Shown: positions 1 through 8,844, counted from the first letter of the stretch. The stretch: 64,000 nt of DNA from Salinirubellus salinus (GCF_025231485.1 NZ_CP104003.1:1922001-1986000); one strand, 5' to 3'. The notes: a model not told the origin generated them from the letters alone. Numbers and translations are program-made.

Positions 1-324
1 GTCGCCGCCGCCGGCGTCGGGAAGTTCATCACGCTCAACGACGCTCGCGAACTCAAGGACGGGTTCCGCTACGTCGAGACGTACGACGGCATCCCGCGTG
101 CGCCGGTCATCGTCAGCCCCGAGCTGAGCGACGAGGAGAAGAGCGAGGTCACGCAGGCGTTCCTGGACGCCCCCGACTCGGTCTACTACGGCGAGGACGG
201 CGAGGAGGGCACCGACGACGACCTGTGGTTCAGCGACGTCCGCGAGGCGAGCGTCGAGGACTACCAGCCCGTCGTCGACGTGGCCACGGAACTCGGCATC
301 AGCGCGGAACTGCTGGACGGCTGA
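1..324 (+). CDS. phnD: Phosphonate-type ABC importer substrate-binding protein, C-terminal part (cut by window edge)
   Basis: Only the last 107 residues are in the window. They read in frame from base 1 to a TGA at 322-324 and look like the C-terminal lobe of an acidic, exported binding protein. The assignment to the PhnD family (phosphonate/phosphite/phosphate capture outside the cell) rests mainly on the two following genes, which encode the matching ATPase and permease. The signal peptide or lipobox lies outside the window. The next gene begins 54 bases downstream behind its own TATA-like box, so the binding protein and the transporter core may be transcribed at different levels, which is common when a binding protein is needed in excess. 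Confidence 0.7.
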   Translation, partial: VAAAGVGKFITLNDARELKDGFRYVETYDGIPRAPVIVSPELSDEEKSEVTQAFLDAPDSVYYGEDGEEGTDDDLWFSDVREASVEDYQPVVDVATELGISAELLDG

Positions 325-347
325 GACCCCACCCCCGGATAACCGGG

Positions 348-353
348 TTTTAA
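348..353 (+). promoter_or_regulatory. TATA-like box for phnC
   Basis: TTTTAA lies 26-31 bases before the phnC ATG (379), the spacing expected for a leaderless haloarchaeal transcript. It suggests that phnC-phnE can be transcribed apart from the upstream binding-protein gene. Confidence 0.45.
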
Positions 354-378
354 CACTCTTTCAGATTATCCATCAACA

Positions 379-1179
379 ATGCCAGCAGTATCGCTGCAGA
401 ACGTCACCAAGGTGTACGGTGAGGACACCGTCGCTCTGGAGGACGTCACCTTCGACATCGAGCAGGGGGAGTTCGTCGTCGTGCTCGGTCCGTCGGGCGC
501 CGGCAAGTCGACCCTCCTCCGCATCCTCAACGGCCTGACCAATCCGACCAGCGGGACGGTGGAGATAAACGACCGCCCGGTCGGGAACGCCGGCAGTGCG
601 GTGGGGATGGTGTTCCAGATGCACTACCTCATCGAGTCGATGTCCGCCTACCGCAACGCGCTGACCGGTGCGCTCGGGCGGACTGGCTCGCTCGCGAGTG
701 TCCTCACGCTCAACTCCAAGGGAGACAAGCGTGCCGCACTCGAGGCGCTCGACACCGTCGGCCTTCTCGAGGAGGCCGAACAGCGTGCCAGTTCGATGTC
801 CGGCGGCCAGAAACAGCGCGTCGGCATCGCCCGGGCACTGGTGCAGGACCCCGACCTCCTGCTGGCGGACGAACCCGTCTCCAGTCTCGACCCGAAGGCC
901 GCCCGTGACGTGATGGGCTACATGAAACGTGCCGCCGAGGACCGCAACCTCACCACACTCGCCAGCCTCCACCAGGTGAACATCGCCCGCGAGTTCGGCG
1001 ACCGGTTCATCGGCATCCGCGACGGCGAGGTGTTCTTCGACGGCGACCGCGACGACCTCTCGATGGAGATCGTCGACGACCTCTACTACGGCACCGACAC
1101 GGAGGGCGAACTCGCGTCGGACGCCGGCGAGGGGCAGCCGACCGCGACCGCCAGCACCGACGGCGGGGAGGAACGATGA
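379..1179 (+). CDS. phnC: Phosphonate ABC transporter ATP-binding protein PhnC
   Basis: A 266-residue ABC ATPase that would power phosphonate/phosphite import at the inner face of the membrane. The Walker A motif GPSGAGKS is at residues 37-44, followed by the Q-loop (GMVFQ), the signature SMSGGQKQR, Walker B LLLADEPVSSLD and the switch His in ASLHQ, so all nucleotide-binding elements are present. The 'YLIESMSAYRNAL' stretch after the Q-loop is typical of PhnC. The last 30 residues are a low-complexity acidic tail common in haloarchaea. Its stop overlaps the permease start by 4 bases (ATGA at 1176-1179), implying translational coupling. Confidence 0.9.
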   Translation: MPAVSLQNVTKVYGEDTVALEDVTFDIEQGEFVVVLGPSGAGKSTLLRILNGLTNPTSGTVEINDRPVGNAGSAVGMVFQMHYLIESMSAYRNALTGALGRTGSLASVLTLNSKGDKRAALEALDTVGLLEEAEQRASSMSGGQKQRVGIARALVQDPDLLLADEPVSSLDPKAARDVMGYMKRAAEDRNLTTLASLHQVNIAREFGDRFIGIRDGEVFFDGDRDDLSMEIVDDLYYGTDTEGELASDAGEGQPTATASTDGGEER

Positions 1180-2219
1180 CCGAGGACGACCCACGTACCG
1201 ACGGTGGAACGCAGACCGCGAACCGCGTCGACGAACTCCTCGCCCGCATCGAGCGCAAGCGACTGGTCAGGCTGCTGTTCTCGCTCGGTGCCCTCGTGCT
1301 GGCGGCGGCCGTCGCCTACTTCGGGACCGGCTTCCTCGGTGACCGGCCGGTACCCGACATCCTCCGGTTCGCGCAGTACGAGTTCTTCGTCACGGAGTTC
1401 CTCAGACTCCTCCGCCCGACGTTCGTCGACCTGACCTTCTACACCCGCGAGGCGGGCATCGGCGGGCTCCGGGCCATCTGGGTGACGCTGACCAACCCCG
1501 CGACGGTCGTCGAGACGGCGACCAGCCTCCGGTCGGACCTGCTGGTCTCCGGGGTCGTCATCACCCTCTCCATCGGCATCATCGGGACCATCATCGGGTT
1601 CCCGTTCGCGCTGTTCTTCGGCGTCCTCGGCTCGGAACGGGTCATCCCGTTCCCGTTCAACTTCGCGTTCCGCGGCGTGATGTCCACCATCCGAGCCATC
1701 CCGGCGCTCGTCTGGGTGTTCATCTTCGCGGCGCTGGTGCCGCTCTCGCCGCTGACGGCGATGCTCGCGGTGGCGACCGACACCATCGGCAACCTCGGCC
1801 GTCTGTTCACCGACGAGCTGGAGGAGATACAGGAGGGACCGATAGAGGCCATCAAGTCGACCGGGGCGGACCGCTCGCAGGTCATCTCGTTCGGGATGCT
1901 CTCGCAGGTCTCCACCTCGTTCATCGCGTGGACGCTCTACATCCTCGAGATCAACACGCGTATCGCCGTCTCGCTCGGTGTCGTCGGGGCCGGCGGCCTC
2001 GGCCAGTACATCCAGCAGAACCTCAACCTCTTCAACTCCTTCCGGGCGGGGGCGGGGCTGGTGACGCTCCTGTTCCTCGTGCTCTCCATCGAACTCATCT
2101 CATCGCGGACGCGGGCGTGGCTCCGTCCCTCGGAACACGAGAGCAAGGGGCTCGTCGACGCCATCCGCGACCTGGGCGACGGGAGCAAGTGGCTCGGCAC
2201 GAGTTCCGGCAAGGAGTGA
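1176..2219 (+). CDS. phnE: Phosphonate ABC transporter permease PhnE
   Basis: A 347-residue integral membrane protein forming the channel of the importer. A cytoplasmic N-terminus of about 25 residues is followed by a first hydrophobic segment (RLLFSLGALVLAAAVAYFG), a periplasmic loop, then a BPD-type permease domain with about five further membrane segments. The EAA loop that contacts the ATPase is visible (EAIKSTGADRSQVISFGML, about residues 228-246). The C-terminus is a soluble acidic tail. ATGA overlap with phnC places it in the same operon. No phosphonate-degrading genes (C-P lyase) follow, so the substrate could equally be phosphite or a simple phosphonate. Confidence 0.88.
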   Translation: MTEDDPRTDGGTQTANRVDELLARIERKRLVRLLFSLGALVLAAAVAYFGTGFLGDRPVPDILRFAQYEFFVTEFLRLLRPTFVDLTFYTREAGIGGLRAIWVTLTNPATVVETATSLRSDLLVSGVVITLSIGIIGTIIGFPFALFFGVLGSERVIPFPFNFAFRGVMSTIRAIPALVWVFIFAALVPLSPLTAMLAVATDTIGNLGRLFTDELEEIQEGPIEAIKSTGADRSQVISFGMLSQVSTSFIAWTLYILEINTRIAVSLGVVGAGGLGQYIQQNLNLFNSFRAGAGLVTLLFLVLSIELISSRTRAWLRPSEHESKGLVDAIRDLGDGSKWLGTSSGKE

Positions 2220-2329
2220 CCCGCGTCCCCGACGCTCGTCGGGTCGCCCGCTCTTGAATCCTGCCCCCGGCTCTCGGCGACCGGGGGCGGACCGTGCCCG
2301 ATAAGTTCCCGCCGTCCCAACGCTGCCCC

Positions 2330-3394
2330 ATGAACTTCCGAGAACTGGGCGAGTCGGGCGTCGAGGTGTCCGAAGTTGGCTTCGGTGCGTGGGTCGTCGG
2401 CACGGACTGGTGGGGCGACCGGACGGAGGAACAGGCCATCGAGATGCTGCACCACGCGTTCGACCGCGGTGTCACGTTCGTCGACACGGGCGACGTCTAC
2501 GGCCACGGCCGCTCGGAGGAACTCGTCGGGAAGGCCATCGACGGCCGCCGCGACGAGGTCACCCTCGGGACGAAGGTCGGCTACGACTTCTACAACAACC
2601 CGCAGGCCGGCCACGGCGAACTCCCGAAGGAGGCGAACGTCGAGTACCTCGACGAGGCGTTCGAGAGGTCGCTCGAGCGGCTCGACGTCGAGTCGGTCGA
2701 CCTCCTGCAGCTCCACAACTTCGACGCGAGCGAGGTCACCCCCGAGGTGCTGGAGTGGCTCGACACCCAGCGCGAGCAGGGCCGCGTCGAGGCGGTCGGT
2801 TGGGCGCTCGGTCCCTCCATCGGCTGGCTGGAGGAGGGGTTCTCCGGCATCCACGAGGAGTTCGACGCGGTCCAGACCGTGTTCAACATGTTCGAGCAGG
2901 TGCCCGGTCGCCACTTCGTCGAGGAGATCCGCGAGACCGGGTCCGACACCAGCCTGATGGCCCGCGTGCCCCACTCCTCGGGCCTGCTGAACGAGCAGGT
3001 CACGCCCGAGACGGAGCTCGGCAAGGGCGACCACCGCGGTCACCGGCCGCAGGCGTGGTTCGAGACCGGGTGGGAGAAACTCGAGAACGTGCGCTTCCTC
3101 GAGCGTGACGGCGAGCGGACGATGGCGCAGGCGTCCATCCAGTGGCTCCTCTCGCACCCCGAGGTGTCGACGGTGACGCCGACGTTCCGCACCACCGACG
3201 ACATCGACGCGTGGGCGAGCGCCCCCGACACGCCGCCGCTCTCCGATGAGGAGGTCGAGCGCGTCGAGGAGCTCTACCGGACCAACTTCGGTGTCGACCG
3301 GGACGACGGGATGAGCCCCGAGCAGTTCCGGACCAGCGTCGGCGGACGCGACCTGGAGGAGGCCGGCATCCTCCCGAAGTCCGCCGGCGACTGA
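2330..3394 (+). CDS. Aldo/keto reductase
   Basis: A 354-residue NADPH-dependent oxidoreductase of the AKR superfamily (TIM barrel, cytoplasmic). The expected catalytic tetrad can be read: Asp52 and Tyr57 (VDTGDVYGHGRSEE), Lys82 (GTKVGYDF) and His129 (DLLQLHNFD). The start chosen is ATG 2330 (MNFRELGESG), the usual beginning of this family; an in-frame GTG 12 codons upstream (2294) would add a proline-rich extension without family support. The physiological substrate cannot be read from sequence or context. It lies 110 bases after phnE and converges with the histidine kinase gene 13 bases downstream. Confidence 0.85.
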   Translation: MNFRELGESGVEVSEVGFGAWVVGTDWWGDRTEEQAIEMLHHAFDRGVTFVDTGDVYGHGRSEELVGKAIDGRRDEVTLGTKVGYDFYNNPQAGHGELPKEANVEYLDEAFERSLERLDVESVDLLQLHNFDASEVTPEVLEWLDTQREQGRVEAVGWALGPSIGWLEEGFSGIHEEFDAVQTVFNMFEQVPGRHFVEEIRETGSDTSLMARVPHSSGLLNEQVTPETELGKGDHRGHRPQAWFETGWEKLENVRFLERDGERTMAQASIQWLLSHPEVSTVTPTFRTTDDIDAWASAPDTPPLSDEEVERVEELYRTNFGVDRDDGMSPEQFRTSVGGRDLEEAGILPKSAGD

Positions 3395-3407
3395 CCGCGC
3401 GTCGACC

Positions 3408-4442
3408 TCAGTCGTCGCGCGCCGTCGCCGTCCGGAGTTCGAACCGGGCGCCCCCCTCGTCGCTCTCCTCGGCCTGCACGTCCCAGCCGTGGGCGTCGGC
3501 GATGCGCCGGACGATGTCGAGGCCGAACCCCGTCCCCGTCCCCGTCGTGTACCCGATGTCGAACACCTCGTCGCGGACCTCCGGGGCGATGCCCGGGCCG
3601 TCGTCGGCCACGTAGAATCCACTGCCATCCTCGAGGGGGCCGACGAGCACCGTCGGCTCCTCGCCGGCGTGGTCCAGCGCGTTCCGGAAGAGGTTCTCCA
3701 GCAGTTCGGTGAGGAGACCACGGTTGGCCTGGACGGTGAGGTCGTCCGTGACCGACAGCGAGGCGTCGTCGGGGGCCACACTTCCCCAGGCGCTCCAGGC
3801 GATGTCGTCGAGCGGGAGTTCGTCCGGGTCCTCGACGTCCCTGCCCCTGGCGATGAGGACCGCGTTCTCCGCGATGGTCGCGATACGGTTCAGAGCCGCC
3901 TGGACGTGTTCGAGGTACCCCGAGTCGACCTCGTCCTCGAGTAGCGTGATGTAGCCCGAGGCGACCGACAGCGGCGTCCGCAGGTCGTGTGAGAGGACCC
4001 GCGCGAGCGCCTCCAGTCGCTCCACCTCGGCGGTCGTCGCGAGTTCGGCCTGCGTCTGCGAGGTGCTGTCGAGGTGGAACACCAGCACGTGCGGGTCCCC
4101 GTCCAGTTCCAGCCGGTAGGCGAGCAGGTCGAACCACCGGGGCCCCTCGGGACCCGTGTGCGGGTACGTCGTCCGGTACTCCTCCATCTCGCCGGCCAGC
4201 AGTCGCTCCAGTGCCTCGACCACCTCCGTCGCGTACGGGTCGTCGGCCGCCCGGTGACACACCTCGAGGTAGTTCTCCCCCTCGCTCGCGGGGTGGGGAT
4301 TATCGTCGGTCTCGCCGAACGCCCGCCACGACTCGTTCGTCACCAGTACCTCTCCGTCCGGCCCGACGAGACAGGCGATGACCGGCAACGCCTGTACGAC
4401 CTCGGCGATGGAGTGGTCGAACGAGGAGGACGGAGGGTCCAC
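3408..4442 (-). CDS. Soluble PAS-type sensor histidine kinase (copy 1 of a tandem pair)
   Basis: A 344-residue cytoplasmic kinase without membrane segments. Residues 12-130 form a PAS sensor domain (VIACLVGPDGEVLVTNESW), residues 140-205 the HisKA dimerisation domain with phospho-acceptor His152 (LSHDLRTPLSV), and residues 240-340 a HATPase domain with N-box (ELLENLFRNALDHA), G1 box (DDGPGIAP) and G2 box (GTGTGFGL). It has the same length as the neighbouring gene at 4545-5579, and long stretches are almost identical in DNA. No response regulator is adjacent, as is usual for haloarchaeal orphan kinases. A TATA-like box lies 27-35 bases upstream. Confidence 0.88.
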   Translation of the reverse strand: MDPPSSSFDHSIAEVVQALPVIACLVGPDGEVLVTNESWRAFGETDDNPHPASEGENYLEVCHRAADDPYATEVVEALERLLAGEMEEYRTTYPHTGPEGPRWFDLLAYRLELDGDPHVLVFHLDSTSQTQAELATTAEVERLEALARVLSHDLRTPLSVASGYITLLEDEVDSGYLEHVQAALNRIATIAENAVLIARGRDVEDPDELPLDDIAWSAWGSVAPDDASLSVTDDLTVQANRGLLTELLENLFRNALDHAGEEPTVLVGPLEDGSGFYVADDGPGIAPEVRDEVFDIGYTTGTGTGFGLDIVRRIADAHGWDVQAEESDEGGARFELRTATARDD

Positions 4443-4468
4443 GTGTCAGTCAGATGACCCCAGCCATC

Positions 4469-4477
4469 ATAAATATT
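4469..4477 (-). promoter_or_regulatory. TATA-like box for histidine kinase copy 1
   Basis: Reads AATATTTAT on the minus strand, 27-35 bases before the start at 4442, in an otherwise GC-rich context. It lies in the 102-base gap between the two kinase genes, so copy 1 has its own promoter rather than depending on read-through from copy 2. Confidence 0.45.
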
Positions 4478-4544
4478 GGTCACGTCGGAGGAGTATCGAA
4501 CTACGGCCCGTTGAGGGCCACACGACCCGTGAGAGCAGGACCGT

Positions 4545-5579
4545 TCAGTCGTCGTCCGTCCGGAGTTCGAACCGGGCGCCCCCCTCGTCGCTCTCCTCGG
4601 CCTGCACGTCCCAGCAGTGAGCGTCGGCGATACGCCGGACGATGTCGAGGCCGAACCCCGTCCCCGTCCCCGTCGTGTACCCGATGTCGAACACGTTCTT
4701 CCGTACCTCGTCCGGGATGCCCTGGCCGTCGTCGGCCACGTAGAACCCCTCGCCGTCGTCGAGGGGGCCGACGAGCACCGTCGGCTCCTCGCCGGCGTGG
4801 TCCAGCACGTTCCGGAGGAGGTTCTCCAGCAGTTCGGAGACGAGCCCGGGGTCGCCCTCGACGACGACCCCGTCGACGTACAGCGACGCGTCGTCCGTGT
4901 CGAGGGTCGCCCAGACCCGTTCGGCGAGGGTACCGACGTCGATGCGTTCGGTGTCCTCGACCGACGTGCCCCGGGCGATGAGGACCGCGTTCTCCGCGAT
5001 GGTCCCGATGCGGCTCAGGGCCTCCTGCACCCGCTCTATGTGTTCCGAGTCCACCTCGTCTTCGAGCAGTTTGGTGTAGCCCGAGGCGACCGACAGCGGC
5101 GTCCGCAGGTCGTGTGAGAGGACCCGCGCGAGCGCCTCCAGTCGCTCCACCTCGGCGGTCGTCGCGAGTTCGGCCTGCGTCTGCGAGGTGCTGTCGAGGT
5201 GGAACACCAGCACGTACGGTCCGCCGTCCAGTTCCAGCCGGTAGGCGAGCAGGTCGAACCACCGGGGCCCCTCCGGTCCAGGACAGGGGTACGTCGTCCG
5301 ATACTCGTCCATCTCGCCGGCCAGCAGTCGCTCCAGTGCCTCGACCACCTCCGTCGCGTACGGGTCGTCGGCCGCCCGGCGACACACCTCGAGGTAGTTC
5401 TCCCCCTCGCTCGTCGGGTGTGGGTTGTCGTTGGCCTCCCCGAACGCCTGCCACGACTCGTTCGTCATCAGCACCTCTCCGTCCGGCCCGACGATGCAGG
5501 CGATGACCGGCAGTGCCTCCAGTGCTTCGGCGAACGACCGCTCGGCCGGCGAAGAGGGACCCTCCATCGTCTGGTGCAT
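4545..5579 (-). CDS. Soluble PAS-type sensor histidine kinase (copy 2 of a tandem pair)
   Basis: A 344-residue paralogue of the adjacent kinase with the same order of parts: PAS (residues 16-134), HisKA with phospho-acceptor His156 (LSHDLRTPLSV), HATPase with N-box, G1 (DDGQGIPDE) and G2 (GTGTGFGL). The start could be Met1 or Met5 (MEGPSSPAERS). Most of the PAS and HATPase sequence matches copy 1 nearly exactly, but the stretch after the HisKA helices (about residues 208-258) has diverged strongly. That pattern suggests duplication followed by patchy gene conversion. An AT-rich upstream region (5580-5645) probably holds its promoter. The ligand is unknown. Confidence 0.88.
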   Translation of the reverse strand: MHQTMEGPSSPAERSFAEALEALPVIACIVGPDGEVLMTNESWQAFGEANDNPHPTSEGENYLEVCRRAADDPYATEVVEALERLLAGEMDEYRTTYPCPGPEGPRWFDLLAYRLELDGGPYVLVFHLDSTSQTQAELATTAEVERLEALARVLSHDLRTPLSVASGYTKLLEDEVDSEHIERVQEALSRIGTIAENAVLIARGTSVEDTERIDVGTLAERVWATLDTDDASLYVDGVVVEGDPGLVSELLENLLRNVLDHAGEEPTVLVGPLDDGEGFYVADDGQGIPDEVRKNVFDIGYTTGTGTGFGLDIVRRIADAHCWDVQAEESDEGGARFELRTDDD

Positions 5580-5705
5580 ACGATACCAGACCCAGTTAGA
5601 TATCAGTTGCCCAATCGGTTAGACCAGTGAATCTTCGAAATAAAGACTCACAGTGCCGAGACAGTCATCTGAGCGGACAGGAAGCGGTGAGGCGTCGAGA
5701 CCGGC
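5580..5705. other. Intergenic AT-rich promoter region
   Basis: This 126-base gap between two minus-strand genes contains an AT-rich patch (GATATCTAAC on the minus strand near 5597-5606, about 18-27 bases before the kinase start) and a second one near 5630-5645. The first fits a TATA element for kinase copy 2. No coding potential or clear repeat was seen. Confidence 0.4.
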
Positions 5706-7742
5706 TCAGGCGAGGAAGACGTGGCGCGGCCGGTCGGCCAGCACCTCGCGACCCCACTGGACCGTGTCGCGGAACGCATCGGAGCGGAAGAAGCCCATCG
5801 CGTCCTCGCGCGAACGCCACTGGCTGGCGATGAACATGTCGTTCTCGTCGTCGCGGTTGACCATCAGGCGGGTGTCGTGGTGGCCGTCCATCTCCGCCAA
5901 CATCCCGCCGACGTCGCCGAACGTCTCGACGAACTCCTCGCGGTACTCCGGGACGACGGTGTAGAACATCCCCATCGTGCCGAAGCCGGACTCCTCGCCG
6001 GCCCGCGCGACCACGTCCGGCAACTCCGAGAGGAAGTCACCGGCCGTCTTGGCCGCCGACTGGGTCTCCCAGATGGAGACGACGGCGGTCCGACTCCCGT
6101 CCTGCGCCTCGTACACCGAGGTCCGGACGTGGGTGCCGTAGCGCTCGAACGCCTCGCGGAGTTCGTCCACCTCGTCGGCGAGTTCGTCGGGGGCGGCCTC
6201 CGAGTAGACCACCATCGAGTAGACGTCCTCGCCGTGGGGTTGCCCCCCGTAGATGTCGAGGTCCGCGAGTTCGCCGCGGATGTCGTCGTCCTCGTCAGTC
6301 CCGACCGGGCCGTCCGCGTCCTCGGCCCCGGCGTCGTGACCGTGTCCCCCGCTGTCAACCGCGTCGTCCGCTGTCTCCTCGGCCGGGTCGCCCAGCGACC
6401 CCCCGATGCCCGGCTGTGCGCCGGGGAGGTCACCGAGGAAGCCGCTGGCGACGTTCGCTGCCCGCTCGTTGGCCCACAGGCTCACCACGGCCGTCTGCCC
6501 GGCGTCGGCCCGCACCGCGGTCAGCACGTGCGTGTCGTAGTGGTCGAAGTTCCCGCGCAGGCCGTCCACGTCGTCCACGATGTCCTCGGCGTCCGCCTCG
6601 GAGTGGAACACGAGGCCGTAGCCCGCCCGCTCGCGCTCCTCGCGCGAGACGCCGAACCGGTGGAGTTCCTTCGCCAGTTCCTCCCGGTCGACCGTCTCGT
6701 GGGGCGGTTCGTCCGGACGCGAGGGACGGCCCCCGTCGTCGGTGTCGGGGTGGTCGCCGTCGGCGTCCGCACCGTCGCCGTGCGGTGAGTCACCCCCGCC
6801 ACCGTGGTGGTGGCCACCCTCGCCGTGCGGGTCGTCGCCACCCTCGCCGTGTCCGTGTCCGTGTTCGACGCCCGACCCACCGTTGGCGTGGGCGGCCGTC
6901 GCCTCGTGGGCCTGCGCGTGGTCATCCGCGGCCGCACCCTCGTCCGCGTCGGCCGGGACGGCCTCGCCCGCCAGCAACGCGGGGAGGTCCTCCGGCGCGA
7001 TGCGCCGGCCGAAGTAGAACGGGCCGAACTCGGCGTACTTCGAGGAGGAGGGGTCGAACCGCATCTGGTAGAGCAGTTTCTTGATCTGGGTGGCGTCGTC
7101 GGCGAACAGCGTGACGCCCCACTCGTAGTCGTCGAAGCCGAGGCTGCCGGTGATGATCTGGGTCACCTTGCCGGCGTACTCGCGGCCGATCTCGCCGTGC
7201 CCGGAGATGAGGTCACGCCGCTCGTCGAACGGCAGGTCGTACCAGTTGTACTCCGGGTCGCGGCGCTTGTCCATCGGGTAGAAACAGACGTGTTCGCTGT
7301 CCGGAACCGACGGGTAGAGCCGGGACTGCATGTAGTTGCGTCGGCCCGCGTCCTCGATGTTCTCGAGGCCGTCCGCGAGGTCCTCGGTCATGTAGCCCGA
7401 GATCTCGGTGACCGAGACGTAGGAGGTGACGCGCTCCGTGAACGCGGCGAGGGCCGTCTGCTCGAAGCGGCGCTCCGCGCGGTCGAGGTGGGCCGTCGTG
7501 GGACGCATGTGCATCACCATGAGGTCGGCCTTGTGCCCGACGACCGAGAACAGGGCCGACCCGCCGGCGTCGGCGTCGGTCAGGTCCTCGTGTGCCCGGA
7601 GGTGCTCGATGCCCTCGGCGAGCGCGCGCTCTCGCTCGTGGTCGGGGGCCTCGCGCCACGCGTCCCAGTCGACACGTCGCAGGTCGTGGAGCACGTACCA
7701 CCCCTCCTCGGTGGCGGGGGGGTCGCGTCGGATGTGGTCCAT
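5706..7742 (-). CDS. pitA: Chlorite-dismutase-like/coproheme decarboxylase fused to ABM-type domains through a His-rich linker (PitA-like)
   Basis: A 678-residue fusion. Residues 10-262 form a chlorite-dismutase-fold domain. If Tyr155 is set equal to Tyr145 of bacterial coproheme decarboxylases (HemQ/ChdC), the other known haem-site residues fall in register: Arg141, Lys159, Trp167 and His182. Residues 265-345 are a low-complexity linker with many His, Gly and Asp. Three related ferredoxin-like (antibiotic-monooxygenase/Dabb-type) units follow, at about 360-445, 500-580 and 585-678. The start at 7742 (MDHIRRDPPAT) is chosen because the 31 extra residues of the longer frame are non-family and Arg/Ser-rich. 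Haloarchaeal PitA proteins join a Cld-like and an ABM-like domain; a role in haem handling is inferred. Confidence 0.85.
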   Translation of the reverse strand: MDHIRRDPPATEEGWYVLHDLRRVDWDAWREAPDHERERALAEGIEHLRAHEDLTDADAGGSALFSVVGHKADLMVMHMRPTTAHLDRAERRFEQTALAAFTERVTSYVSVTEISGYMTEDLADGLENIEDAGRRNYMQSRLYPSVPDSEHVCFYPMDKRRDPEYNWYDLPFDERRDLISGHGEIGREYAGKVTQIITGSLGFDDYEWGVTLFADDATQIKKLLYQMRFDPSSSKYAEFGPFYFGRRIAPEDLPALLAGEAVPADADEGAAADDHAQAHEATAAHANGGSGVEHGHGHGEGGDDPHGEGGHHHGGGGDSPHGDGADADGDHPDTDDGGRPSRPDEPPHETVDREELAKELHRFGVSREERERAGYGLVFHSEADAEDIVDDVDGLRGNFDHYDTHVLTAVRADAGQTAVVSLWANERAANVASGFLGDLPGAQPGIGGSLGDPAEETADDAVDSGGHGHDAGAEDADGPVGTDEDDDIRGELADLDIYGGQPHGEDVYSMVVYSEAAPDELADEVDELREAFERYGTHVRTSVYEAQDGSRTAVVSIWETQSAAKTAGDFLSELPDVVARAGEESGFGTMGMFYTVVPEYREEFVETFGDVGGMLAEMDGHHDTRLMVNRDDENDMFIASQWRSREDAMGFFRSDAFRDTVQWGREVLADRPRHVFLA

Positions 7743-7902
7743 ACCGGAACGTGGTCTCCGGGCGACAAGGGCCTTTCCGATTCCCCGAGTCGAGGCCGAC
7801 CGCCCACCGCTGATGCACGGTGAGCGTGCCCTCACCCGGTTACATTCGTGTTACTGCGAGGCAAGGACAACCCATATGCCCGATGCCGGAGTACGCGGTG
7901 CC
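7743..7902. other. Divergent intergenic region
   Basis: A 160-base gap between the divergent PitA-like and acyltransferase genes. It contains a short, less GC-rich patch (7840-7880, including TTACATTCGTGTTACTG) that could carry the promoter of the acyltransferase. No repeat or RNA gene was recognised. Confidence 0.35.
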
Positions 7903-8826
7903 ATGACGAAGCGACACGTCCACCTGCCGGCCGAGGCCGAGGACGGCCTCCACGCCTTCCTGGAGGAGGTGGACTCGCGGCTCGCCAACGACGAGGAGAG
8001 CACCTGCGAGGTGGTCGAGGACGTCCTCGTCGACCTGCACGGCGACCGGGACGCCTACGAGCGCTGGCAGGCCGGCGAGGACGTCTCGCCCGCCGAGCGG
8101 GTCCGCCTGCAGGGGTACGACCCGTGTAACGCCACGCTGGAGTCCGAGTACTACGCCGAGAAGGACGAGGAGGCGTTCAAGACCTCCAAGCACCTCCAGT
8201 GGCTCTGGCGGCAGTTCGACGACACCCCGATGGCCGACAACGTCGAGTTCGCACTCCGCTTCCGGCAGATGCTCGCCGACCACCTGTTTGCCGAGTGTGG
8301 GGAGAACTGCCGCTTCTTCAAGGGCATCACGTTCACCTACGGCCACAACATCGAGGTCGGCGACAACGTCGTCGTCCACGACGACGTCCACCTCGACGAC
8401 CGCGGCAAGCTCACCATCGGCGACCGCGTCTCCCTCTCCGACGGCGTCCACGTCTACAGCCACGACCACGACATCGTCGACCAGACCGAGGTGACGAACT
8501 ACCACACCACCATCGAGGACGACGTCCGCCTGACGTTCGACGTGATGGTACAGGCCGGCGTGAACGTGGGCGAGAACAGCGTCGCCGGCGCGCGCAGCGT
8601 GGTCCAGTCCGACGTCCCCGCCCACCACGTCGTGGTCGGCCAGCCGGCCAAATCCGTCCGCGTCAAACCGGGCTGGGAGTCCGTCGCCGAGCCCCTCGAC
8701 ACCGACCCTCCGAACGAGCGCGACTCGCGGGTCCTCCCGTACGACCTCTCCGAGGACCTCGAGGTGTTCGACGAGTTCCAGCGCGACCTGCGCCCACCGG
8801 ACGCGGACGGCCGCGACGACGACTGA
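7903..8826 (+). CDS. Left-handed beta-helix (hexapeptide-repeat) acyltransferase
   Basis: A 307-residue protein. The N-terminal 140 residues are acidic and mostly helical (AEDGLHAFLEEVDSRLAND). The middle carries imperfect hexapeptide repeats (NIEVGDNVVVHDDVHLDD, LTIGDRVSLSDGVHV) ending in the usual GVNVGENSVAGARSVV turn, as in maltose/galactoside and sugar O-acetyltransferases. The catalytic His is probably one of those in YSHDHDIVD. ATG 7903 is preferred; ATG 7876 would add nine residues. The acceptor is unknown, with acetyl-CoA or another acyl-CoA as the likely donor. It converges with the DUF4097 lipoprotein gene, 18 bases away. Confidence 0.82.
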   Translation: MTKRHVHLPAEAEDGLHAFLEEVDSRLANDEESTCEVVEDVLVDLHGDRDAYERWQAGEDVSPAERVRLQGYDPCNATLESEYYAEKDEEAFKTSKHLQWLWRQFDDTPMADNVEFALRFRQMLADHLFAECGENCRFFKGITFTYGHNIEVGDNVVVHDDVHLDDRGKLTIGDRVSLSDGVHVYSHDHDIVDQTEVTNYHTTIEDDVRLTFDVMVQAGVNVGENSVAGARSVVQSDVPAHHVVVGQPAKSVRVKPGWESVAEPLDTDPPNERDSRVLPYDLSEDLEVFDEFQRDLRPPDADGRDDD

Positions 8827-8844
8827 CCGGGCGGCCCTGTCGGC

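Noticed and set aside
1937-3781. A 614-codon minus-strand frame opposite the aldo/keto reductase
   Set aside because: The real gene on the other strand has all catalytic residues; this frame is an antisense shadow.
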